This document shows, in pieces, positions 1 to 15,740 of a stretch of DNA of 64,000 nucleotides. A program made the translations under genes and the position numbers. This DNA comes from Latrodectus hesperus (lineage: Eukaryota > Arthropoda > Arachnida > Araneae > Theridiidae), in assembly GCA_037975125.1 (NCBI GenBank), contig CM075862.1:60674779-60738778 (forward strand), read 5' to 3'. The first letter of the stretch is position 1. The number at the start of each line of letters is the position of its first letter. Under the pieces are notes generated by a model. The model ran no database searches. It saw nothing but the letters and a program-made list of their open reading frames with translations, and was not told the DNA's origin.

Positions 1-1100
1 TACAAGTGTGAAAAATTGATAACTCTTTTATAAAAATAATTATTTCAATTAATACAATCGAATAGTTATGAATAAGGTACAAAGTATTCTTAAGTGGCTA
101 TTTAAATACGTTAATAAATTTTTATTATTATTTTAATGTGAATTTTATGTAAAATGCATGAAAGTTCAAAATTTGAAATAAAAATTTCAAAATAATAAAT
201 TTCATTTTGTTTTATATTCAATATTCATACTTGAAACAATTTTTAATATGTCTTGCTAATACATGTAAATATCTTATAAAATGTATGAGGAAGAAATAAT
301 TGAAAAAAAATTCTAAGATATGTGCACACATTACTTAAAATCGAAACACACACACACAAATTAACATTTGGTTTCTTCTTTAATTTACTATTATGCCTTT
401 GTCTCAATAATCTTATATGATATGAAAATACCATAGTAAATATTAATTTTAATTAGTCAGTCAATAATATCAGAGTCAAAATACAGAAACTTTAGACACA
501 AATTTTAAAAATTGGAATCAGATTAAAAAATTTTAAAGATTCTTCCAATTTCAAAATTTTTCTTTTTGCGTAAATGTATAAATTTTATAAATGTAAAGGG
601 CTAAATAGATTGCAATGCTTACTTTAAATTTTTCAATAAATAATTTCTACTTATCTTGTAAATATTATTTCATACATGTAAAATGATATAGCAAAAAGTT
701 TTTATTTTCTTTCTAATTTCTTTGCAAAAATATTTATAATAGTATTGAATAATTATCTATAATATTATTAAATAAAATATTAATACTCTTTTTAATTATA
801 TTTTCAAATAATTAATTATAATATAGTGAAAAATATTTCTAAAAGCCATTATCATAAATTAAAGAATACAAGCCTTAAAAATTTTAAAAATAAAACTCTA
901 GATCTATTTTACGCAAAATAAAAGAATTAAAGGTTTAATTATTCTTATAAATTAGGAGAATGTCTTATTGAAATAACACGTTTCGTATGATTATAAAAAA
1001 TACTGGCAAAACATTTCAAATTATTTTTAATTTTAACAAAATATATAGGAATCTGCAAGTAAGAAATTTGTAACTTTCCATTAGTCGCCATTTTTGTAAT
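1..1100. other. A+T-rich sequence without recognised features
   Basis: No open frame, island or repeat beyond a short (CA)n run near 345-358. Confidence 0.5.
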
Positions 1101-2860
1101 GGCATCTAAACTACTATATTAAAAACTATCCAATCAAATTTCCCCTCGATATTGTCTTTTTTACATTTCCAATTTTTCCCACGTCATCGAATGATGTTTA
1201 GAATAATCAGGACAAATGCTCATCAGCAGATGTCAGAAGTAAATCGAGGCAATATCCTTTTTTATTAAAATTGTATAATATCGTTCGATGATATTCCTTC
1301 TCACCAATCGAAATCCAACCAGTGAATTCCATCATGTGGGTCCATCTCACCAGTGAGCTATTGAGGGTCAGACAAAATGACATTCGGGACACATTCTGAA
1401 TCATTAAAAAGAAAATCATTTGTATGAGATACGTACAATATCCACTCATAGTAAAAACGACATTAGGAGTAGCATAAAGTGCTAGTTTGGTGACCATTCC
1501 TTCAGCTTCCTGTCACAATGCAACATGAAAACGTGCTATACTGCATGTGCATGCACGGATCCATACATGATAAAGTTGGAAACGAGGATAGAACAACATT
1601 ATCTTTTCAAGATAATTCTTGCTCTGATCAGCATTCTAATGCCTTTTACATATATAGAGATTTTGAACAGAGCTATCATCTCCTGGCTGCAATTGATCTA
1701 GTCAGCGGATTCTTGCATTTGTGTAACTGCATTGGTAGTTATCAAAATCATGATAAACGCATAACTAGTTCGAATGTTTGGTGGATCTGGATACGATTGA
1801 ATCATATCTGACTTTATAAGACCAGTGCTTGTGACCTATCTTGTATGTTTGCTAGCGTGATATTCCAATAAAATAATATATTATCCCATGTCTTACGTTG
1901 TTTCCTGATCTTCTTCAAGATGCAACAAATCGATTTCCTTCTCTGCATTTGATTCGAATTACCGAGGATACTCAATTGTTTTTTATGATCTCCACTGTCT
2001 CCAACTTTCTTAGAAATTGAAAATATCGTAAAGACAAATTCAAAATGCTCCCGGTAATAAATTTAATGTAATGTTGACAGTTGACACAAATAAACTCTCA
2101 TCTACCTAGATTCTAAAAGTTTTACCAGTTTGGCATGCCAGTTTACCAGTTTTCTTCTAGAACATTAAATTCAATTTATATATTAATTTACAAGAAAAAA
2201 GCCGAATATTTACATGAATATTTTTATAAGTTGTGTATAAAAATAAATAGAGTAAGAATAAATATATGACGCATATATGCAAGTTTGTAAAAAAAAATTG
2301 AGATTGCTTACAAGGTTGTTGGGGAATAAATAGTTTTGTTAGTTTGGGGAATAAATCATTGGTGAACAATCCATTATAATGTTTTATGTTTAAATCAGGA
2401 GACACAATTTTCCTGTTTGATCACAAAAAATCAATCAATTTGTTTGATTTGGATCTTGATACCTTGTTTCCTAAAATATTTCTTTTCCAAGTTGTCAACC
2501 ATGATTTGTGAGAGGATGTCAGGTGCCTTGACGGAGTAAGTGGACATGAATGTTAGATAATGCAAGTGTTATTTTTCATTTCCAGAAAAAGCAATTGCTG
2601 CTCGATTTTGAAACGCTTAAACTACTTAGAGAATATAATCCATGACCTAAAAAGTACGTTTCACTTTTGCTCCTGTGAAATTATTTTTGACGGTGTCTCA
2701 AAAACTTGTCTGTCCTTTCTGAACAGCACGAAGATTTTGCTCAAACCTTTTAGAAGGCCATTCTCCAAGCTGCTCGCATGGAGCTCCCCATAATGTTTAA
2801 ATATAGCACAGCTTCGGAATTAGATGCTTGTTTTGGCCATTGAATTTTAACGATGTAAAG
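1101..2860. other. Mixed-composition block with interrupted open frames, unidentified
   Basis: This 1.8-kb region has more G+C than its surroundings. A minus frame at 1207-1497 (MVTKLALYATPNVVF..., GYCLDLLLTSADEHLS) ends in a pattern faintly like the LDL.LT segment of LINE endonucleases. A plus frame covers 1518-1811, and another 2560-2793. On the minus strand 2547-2431 reads MSTYSVKAPDILSQIMVDNL... and stops after 39 codons. None has splice support. Probably an old mobile element or several; not identified. Confidence 0.3.
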
Positions 2861-3129
2861 ACGATTTGATTTGTCTGGGACAGTATATTTCTCCTATATT
2901 CAAACTTCTGTAAATCTCCAAATTGTATTCAGATTTAATATCTTTTTTAAAACGATTGTCTATTTACCACCATACTGTCTATTTACCATATATATTCCCT
3001 ATTTCATCCTGGAAATTCACAGAATGTCAGGATGTTTCTTTTATTTTTTGTGAAGCAACTTTTCTAATTTTGCATATTCTCTTGAGATGTTGAAAATATT
3101 CATTTAGAACTATAATCAGAGTTTTCTCA

Positions 3130-8759
<5,630 letters not shown>

Positions 8760-8770
8760 ACATGTAATAG

Positions 8771-9077
8771 AGCCACCCAACTTGTTTAGTGGTCAGCGTG
8801 CTTGACTGCGGATAAGGAGGTCTTGGGTTCGAATCTCGGTTCGGGCATGGATGTACTTTCTCTCTTTATCTAGCCTGCCTTTGTCCTTTAATTGTATGAA
8901 TGAGGTGTGAATGGTTGCCTACCCTATAAACGGGAACCTATGGCACGTGTGTAGAGCAAAGTCGTACTTTCACCTTCATGGTGCTCTGATTAAAACGAAC
9001 GACGCACCCAATTGACTTAAATTCACATAGCAAAGGCACAGCGAGCTTGGCTTGTCCAAGTATCATTATTAACAACA
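8771..9077 (+). repeat. Full-length tRNA-derived SINE, family 1, with 11-bp target duplication
   Basis: The head has box A-like TAGTGGTCAGCGTG (8787-8800) and box B GGTTCGAATCTC (8826-8837), so it is tRNA-derived and would be transcribed by RNA polymerase III. The body (CATGGTGCTCTGATTAAAAC, CCAATTGACTTAAATTCACA) recurs at 24360-24548 and 59371-59530. The tail is ATTAACAACAAC. The flanks ACATGTAATAG at 8760-8770 and 9078-9088 are identical, which fixes both ends of a 307-bp insertion and indicates target-primed retrotransposition. Confidence 0.9.
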
Positions 9078-9088
9078 ACATGTAATAG

Positions 9089-11475
9089 AAAAACGCCACA
9101 TATATTTTGAATACAAGATAAATAAAATACATATGGTGCCTATATGCAATGTAAACACGACATTTACTTAAAATTTATAAACTAAGAAATTTATTTTTCT
9201 AGGAATTTGAGGCTAGATATTTTGAAATTCTGTCTCAAAAAATTAATCAAGTCTATAATAGCTAACGTAATATAATATCTTATAATGTACTCAAAGATCC
9301 ATATGTAAATTACATAATTCTGAAAATTTCATGCAGATAATCTCATTTTGCTTAATTTATCAATTGAATTTTTGACTTTAGAATTATGAGCTTATAAATT
9401 TTTTTGTTTTAACTTATAACCGTAATTTTGTAATGTGTGGCATCAAAATTATATTTTTTAAGTTCCTAATGTCTTAAAATTTTTAGAATTCCACGTAGTT
9501 TCAAAATATTTTAAAAATTATATTTAGGAAAGAAATTACTCACTAATGAATCACATATATCTAACTAAAATCATTTAGCACATTTGTTAATAAAAAATAA
9601 CCTGAAGAATGCGGATAATTCCATTAATAGATAATTTACTAATTAATAATAGCATGCATTGAAGCTGCATTTTAGAGAAATAATTTATATATTAATAGTG
9701 AAAAATTTCCAGTTGAATAATTACTAATATAATTTAATTTAAAATTAAATGCAAATGATAGAGAAAATATTCAATTTATTTTGTGAATAAGTTAATAAGT
9801 ATTATTAACCTTCTGTATCTGATATTTTGTTACATGCTTTATAATTAATATTTAACGGGAAATAATTTAATTTTTCTGTGATAAAATATTCTATTGATAG
9901 GACTACTTCCATATTTAACATAAAAAACAATCCATGATTTCTTATCAATGATTCTTATCATGATTCCAATATCAAATAAAAATTATTAGAAAATAATGAA
10001 AACAGTAGCAATATCTGTTGTTTAAGAACGATAACATACTTACACAATTGAACCTAGATTAATTGAAGGTGCTATGAGAGATAAAACTTTTAATCATATA
10101 AAAAAGAGAATTCCCACTCAATTAAAGTAATCGAATCATTTTACCGGAATCAAATACTGCATTTGAATTATGAAAATCAATATATTTATGCATTTTTCTT
10201 TGTGAAGTAAAAATCATATTATAATAAGTAATACAATATTACGTTTTCTGCATGAAATTATCTGAAGTAATTATTAACGTATATAGTTTAACTCAAAGTT
10301 TTTGATTTTAATATGAATTATTGTATATTTATTTCCCAGTTTATCAAGCAAATTACATCTCACTTTTGTCATAAAAAAATAACGAGATTGCATTTAATTT
10401 TAATTCACAATTTCTAATCATGAAATTTTTTTCGATCTCTTTATGAACTTTAAAAAGAAAACTTAGTTAAAAATTCCAATTAATATTTACTATGATTTTA
10501 TTTTTTAATTAAAAAAATATTTTTAAGTGCATTGTAAAAAAATTACTGTCTATTTCTGTAACGTAATGTTTATACTAAAGAAAAACTTCAGATATATACT
10601 TTGTGATCAAAAATAAAACATGATACTTTAATATAAACTTGTGAAATTATTGTGAAATTATCCATTCTGGTATGTGCAAAATTTTTAATTATATTTTGAT
10701 GCTTTTAAATATAACTTTACTTCTTTACTTTACACATATTTCAGCAAAATCAGAGAAAATATTTTAATGTTTTTCATCTAAATGAAATATCATATGAATT
10801 TAAGAAATAATAAATTTAATAACTAAATATTTTTCAATTTTTACGATACATTTTGAATGATTGTAAATGCAAACAATGCTGTGCTAATTTTGCTTAATTC
10901 CTAAACCTTTTTCACCACATTTTTGAAAAACGTGTTAATTGAAAGATATTGAAATAATTAATGTAAATCGGATAATTTGGCTAGATATATTTACAATTGA
11001 ATTTTCGAATAAACTCTTGAAATACGTTATGATTTAAAACTGTTGGATGAAACAATATCATATTATATATTTACAATTGAGTTTTCGAATGAACTCTTGA
11101 AATACGTTATGATTTAAAACTGTTGGATGAAACAATATAATATTATTTTCCTAAGATATATCATATCAAGCAATATATATTTATAAAAACAATATGCAAG
11201 TAAAGGTTTATTACATCTTTTTTAATAGAAATTACATTTTATGGAATTCCGAAATTAAGTAGTTTCACTTTATGAAAAATATTATTAATCATATATCGAC
11301 CTTTAGTGAATGCATTCATATCATAACTAACTATCGTTCTCCTTCTCTAGATTCTCATCTGCAAATAGCTTTAATAGCACTCTTTTGTGAGATAAATATA
11401 TAGGTAAATAGAGATATAGGTAAATATTCATTTTAATATTAATAATAAAAAATGCATTATATTAACAATTTTTTC
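9089..11475. other. A+T-rich sequence with one tandem duplication
   Basis: No exon-like feature. Contains the 80-bp duplication at 10985-11144. Confidence 0.5.
10985..11144. repeat. Tandem duplication, 80-bp period
   Basis: Two adjacent copies of TTACAATTGA(A/G)TTTTCGAAT...GATTTAAAACTGTTGGATGA with three or so substitutions. Confidence 0.9.
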
Positions 11476-11785
11476 ACGAATGGTACACATGCAAACATTC
11501 TGGTTCCGAACTAGTGGGTAAACACAAGAGATGCAGCCAAACGGCTTTGACAAGACTGCAAAGTGGCCATCTGCTTGCTCAGAGACACGTCTTAGGTACC
11601 AAAGTCTACCCTCTCTGTCCCAAATGTCGTTTGGTTCAGGCCACCCCATCTCATATTCTTCAGTGCATTGGGTGTGAGAGAGGAGACATGGATTTGAGAC
11701 CGGAGGTGATGCTTGAGACTGACTATTTTTGGATTCATGGGGCTGGTGTGATGGTACTGTCACGCCAGTCGGGGATAAGCAACAA
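11476..11785 (+). mobile_element. 5'-truncated LINE 3' end with (AAC)n tail
   Basis: The plus frame reads RCSQTALTRLQSGHLLAQRH, then YPLCPKCRLVQATPSHILQC. It matches the region after RNase H in the element at 14414-15740 (NQTALARFLSCHLL, CTKCSLVQESPDH) and preserves the Cx2C...H...C knuckle. The 3' end is GTCGGGGATAAGCAACAACAACA. The catalytic RNase H residues lie in the missing 5' part. A dead, truncated insertion. Confidence 0.8.
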
Positions 11786-11800
11786 CAACAAATCGGATAA

Positions 11801-12639
11801 AAATGTTTGAATAAGTGTTGTTTCAACTATACGTTTTTACGATTGTCTTAACAATTTATCATTGGTTCTGCTGCTGTAGCTACCATCTCTACAACAGTTA
11901 CCAACGAGAGGATGTTTTGACTCATAAACCTCATAAAAATGCTGGGCAAGAGGAAAATTTGCTATATTTTTTACTTTTTTTATATTAACTTTTCTTCTAA
12001 AAAGTAGGCGTATTTAAAGCATAAACATTTTAAGATATACACATTAAATTTTCCATAAAGAATAAATATTACAAAAACAATTTTTAATTTTGTTAAAAAT
12101 ATATAAAATTTAGATTTTATTTAAAAATTAATGTTCATTAACATACACTTTTCCAAGATTCCTTTTGAAAATAGCATGCAGAAATGTTTTTAATAAACAT
12201 TTTCCAGAATTGAACATCTTGTGTTAGTTAATAGTACAAAAATTGTTTTCAAAATTGAAAAGCTTTTGAATATACTGTTATATTTATTTAACAAGAATAA
12301 AATACCTATATTAAGAAGAAAAATTCCTCTGTATTTTTTCAAATTAAAACAAAATATCATGAAAGGATGTGTTATTATATTTTGATGTTCAACTATATAC
12401 AATACTGTTCGCAGAGATTTGTAAGAAAATTTGAAAGTAAATTTTATAATTAAAATTAAGCAGATTTATTAAATAAAAAGAAAGAAATTACATTAAAGCA
12501 CAAACAAAGTCATTTTATTATAAGCATGTATCAAACATATTGTCATAAAATGTATAATATGTTAGTATTGCATTCATATTTTCAATACCATGAAAGACGT
12601 ATGATATCTATACAAAGAATTTGAATTGAATAATTAATA
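11801..12639. other. A+T-rich sequence without supported features
   Basis: A 70-codon minus frame (12190-12402) is Ile/Leu/Phe-rich low-complexity sequence; nothing else was seen. Confidence 0.5.
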
Positions 12640-12826
12640 TACACTGCTGGCCACCGTAAATGCAAAACCCTGAAGGAAGCAAGCAAATAACATGAAATTT
12701 ACAACATGCATTAGCGGAACCATGACAGGCCACATCTATCGGAATGTCATTCTGGAACAACATGTACGTTTGCTTCGGGACGCCATGGGTGCAGAATTTC
12801 TGTTTTTGGATGACAACGCTTGTCCT
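12640..12826 (+). mobile_element. Truncated Tc1/mariner element: left terminus and transposase fragment
   Basis: A terminal-type sequence TACACTGCTGGCCACCGTAA is followed, after a deletion, by 37 open codons (12716-12826) reading TGHIYRNVILEQHVRLLRDA then MGAEFLFLDDNACP. This is the Tc1-family region leading to the second catalytic Asp (FMDDNARPH in intact relatives). The first Asp and the Glu motifs are missing. An internally deleted, inactive copy. Confidence 0.8.
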
Positions 12827-14413
12827 ACAAAAAATTCCTTAAAAGTGAAATTTATTGCTGTATAGGAATCTGTATATAAGTTTCATATTTTCAGGAATTC
12901 TTCTTTGCGTGATGAACTAATAAGATGACATCTAGTGAGAACATGAGATACGAATTAAAATCACAATCGTTTTGTGTTAATGTTTAAAGTAACTAAACTC
13001 TCTAGTAAGATACCAGGATTGTCTTTTCTTAATGTTTAATTTTAATTCAAAAATATTGAACTATTTTAATATTTCTTTATCATTTTATTTCTTAGCGATA
13101 TTAATATTAAATTTTATAATTGCGATGCGTCTAAAAGTTATTTTTAATGTACAAATTAACTATAGAAAAGAAAGTTTTTGAGAGAAATATAGTTGCGTGT
13201 TAATTTACAGCTTTAAAATTTTTTATCCCTATTTCATAACTATTTAGAAGAAAAAAACTAAATATATTCATTGCTATTTTTATTACGAAGAAATATTCTT
13301 AGTAAATAAAACAAAATTTATTTTATGATTGTTCGAACTTACATTGAAAGATGTAAAAAGGATAATTAATTTAGGTAAATTGAATGCTTTGCACTTAATC
13401 GTAATTTCTGTATTACGTTTCATCAAAAAAATATAGCAAACATATATTTAGATATATGTTAATAAATAATATTAACTAATATAAATATGTATTATTTTAA
13501 AAGAAAGCAATAAAAAAGAACTATGTTAAAAATTTATAGAATAACTTTTCTCTAATAACTACTTTAAATCAAATTTTCTTTCATACATAATTTTGAAAGC
13601 GTTTATTATGATAGTTAAATAATAAAATCATATGTACATATATGTTTCATTCTTTGAAGTACTACAAATGTATGTATCCGGCAAAAAATATAATCACAAG
13701 AATGAAAATATATTTTCTTATTAAAAATCAAGAGCTCTATGTTGCAATAATAAAGGTAAACATTTCAATTTAAAATGGTTTTAAGGATTAGAAATATTCA
13801 AATGTCTTATTCTTTATTGATATAAATTGAATGAAGTATTCACGATATATTTAGTATTCCTTAAATTCCTGAGGACTCAATATTTTAAATTTATATTTCA
13901 AATAAATATCTTATCTGGATAAGAAATGTTTTTATTTAAAATATTAAAGACAATTTGGCAAACGAGAGACAATCTAACAAAATTTTTTTAATTAACTGTA
14001 ATAACATCTGTTGATTTAACAAAAATTAATAGTGTCAGAAATGTTAGTATAAAGTTTATTTATTATTGTCTTAAGTTTCATAATTCATTGAATATTTTTT
14101 TAATTTAACAATAATATTCAAAATTGAAAGTTCCTTTTATCAAATAATTTTTTTCAACTACGAATGATGGCTTAAATTATATTTTGGAAAGCATATTCAT
14201 ACAGTAATCTAAATGTTCATTTTATCAAAACAGCGGGAGAAATTCTAGAGCTCAATGAAAGAAATTAAATTATCATTATGATAATAATTTTCAATTATCG
14301 ACTTGAAAGCAAATAAAGTTATTAAAAACATATTATTATTATTATAACCTCTTTTTCACTTAACACTCAGAATTATATATAGGAAAAAAAATGTTCTCCT
14401 TTTTTTAGTACCA
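12827..14413. other. A+T-rich sequence without recognised features
   Basis: The right end of the Tc1/mariner remnant could not be located. Beyond it nothing was identified. Confidence 0.5.
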
Positions 14414-14464
14414 ATGTTTTGTTTCCAATCCCCGTGATCAGCAAAGCTAGATCAGGTCCACGAG

Positions 14465-15306
14465 TCAATTCACCATAAAAAAGTCAAGCACCAGAAGGGG
14501 ATCACGAATCAGGTCTTGCTTGGTAAGCCCTAAACAAGATAATTTTGCGTGGTCAGGAGATTCCTGTACCAAAGAACACTTAGTGCAGGTCTCGAAATGT
14601 TTGTTACCACCTACGAAAGTCATGGAAAGCAGGTGGCAGCTAAGAAAACGGGCAAGTGCAGTTTGATTGTGTCTACTGCAGCCCCGAGCCAAGGAGCCAC
14701 CTGGACACCTCACCTGGTACCAAGGATGCACAGGTGAGACAATCCAGGTAGCCATGGTAGTTGCCCTAAATTTAGAAAAAAGCTCCATATGAGTAAGAGA
14801 AACGGCAGGAGTGGTGAAATCGCTAACACCGGCTCTAACCAAACTGTCCGCAATTTCATTACCAGCAACATCCACATGGGACGGAATCCACTGAAAGTGG
14901 ACATGATGACCATATGAAAGATGTTTTAGTTTCCTGAGGATGTCTACACTATAACTATCCCTCACATGATGCCAATCTGCCAAATGCTAAATAGCACTTC
15001 TACTATTAGAAAAGATCCAGATATCCTTTAACTGAGGAAGCATCATGACGGAGTCCATGCCTACTAGAATTGCAATAAGCTCACTTCGAAAAACTGAGCA
15101 GAAGTCTGGATTTTTATCTCTTTATCCCGAAATCTAATATAGATGACACTGCCAGAACAGCCATTATCAAGTCTACTGCCATCAGTGTATAATTGAACAG
15201 CATCCACAGTTACATTGCTGATTTTCTCCAAAGCCAACTGTTGAAGAGCCAGTTGAGTTGTAGTCTTGAAGAGCCAGTTGATGCAAAACAACAATTTGCC
15301 CAGCAA
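14465..15306 (-). pseudogene. RNase H domain and C-terminal zinc-knuckle of a LINE, degenerate
   Basis: RNase H motifs appear in order. YTDGS carries the first catalytic Asp (about 15177-15190), then FRSELIAILVGMDS carries the Glu after a frameshift near 15096. IFSNSRSAI follows, where the usual third Asp (SDSRSA) is Asn, and finally HFQWIPSHVDVAGNEIAD carries the His and last Asp. TAG near 14988 interrupts the frame between SAI and HLADWHH. The C-terminal part (NQTALARFLSCHLL, CTKCSLVQESPDHAKLSC) is the knuckle typical of these LINEs. Frameshift, stop and Asp-to-Asn change make it non-functional. Confidence 0.85.
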
Positions 15307-15394
15307 ATCTCTCGGCCATCTCTAACACTTGATTTAATTTAACTCTGGCGGTCAATGAAGAGATACCATTTATATTGATCTGGATTAATTTCAA
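15290..15394 (-). pseudogene. Start of LINE endonuclease domain, truncated by internal deletion
   Basis: KLIQINING resembles the LRI.QWNINGL start of apurinic-type endonucleases in non-LTR retrotransposons, including the Asn that follows beta-strand 1. It continues through KLNQVLEMAERFAGQIVVL and then leaves the family pattern (HQLALQDYN...), marking the deletion junction at about 15280-15310. Confidence 0.65.
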
Positions 15395-15556
15395 AGAGAG
15401 TTCATATACCTTGACTGTAATATATTTTTCGGGCCTGGCACTCTACCTAAGCCAGGAGCGCAATCTTTTTAGACTGCATGGTGATCGAGACAGCATGTGA
15501 ATTAATCATGGGTTGGGTAAGAGGCAGCTTCTTGGGTCAGGGACATGGAGCACCGG

Positions 15557-15612
15557 TGTGCCCAGCTAAAGTCTGACTTAGCTCCGTAGCCTATAGACTT
15601 TAGCTGGGCACA
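15557..15612. repeat. 18-bp perfect inverted repeat (hairpin) in the LINE 5' region
   Basis: The left arm TGTGCCCAGCTAAAGTCT (15557-15574) is the exact reverse complement of AGACTTTAGCTGGGCACA (15595-15612), with a 20-base loop. The predicted hairpin would form in RNA of either strand. It lies upstream of the LINE open frame. Confidence 0.95.
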
Positions 15613-15740
15613 ATGGAGTGGCCTTCACGCCTTGGGTGGCCCTACCAGCTGAATACATTCCCGACGTACTACGCCCACTCCGCCCAGTGGCACCCCGTCG
15701 CCATGGTGAGGCAGCCAGTAGGACTTGAGGGGGACAATGT

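Larger units (their letters stand above)
14414..15740 (-). mobile_element. Internally deleted LINE: 5' region, endonuclease start, RNase H end
   Basis: The element is read on the minus strand. A G+C-rich 5' region of about 330 bp (15740-15410) holds an 18-bp hairpin. Next comes the start of an endonuclease/reverse-transcriptase ORF (KLIQININGISSLTARVKLN, from about 15391). After about 35 codons the sequence jumps to the RNase H domain and the C-terminal zinc-knuckle region. Most of the endonuclease and the entire reverse transcriptase are missing, so several kilobases were probably lost. The 3' end (CGGGGATTGGAAACAAAAC) is A-rich. The RNase H part also carries frameshift and stop mutations. 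A jockey-like clade is suggested by the C-terminal RNase H followed by Cx2C...H...C, but the clade is not proven. Confidence 0.8.

Noticed and set aside
8781..8850. Functional tRNA gene
   Set aside because: Box A and B are present but the region sits inside a 307-bp element with a target duplication and no obvious complete cloverleaf; it is a SINE head.
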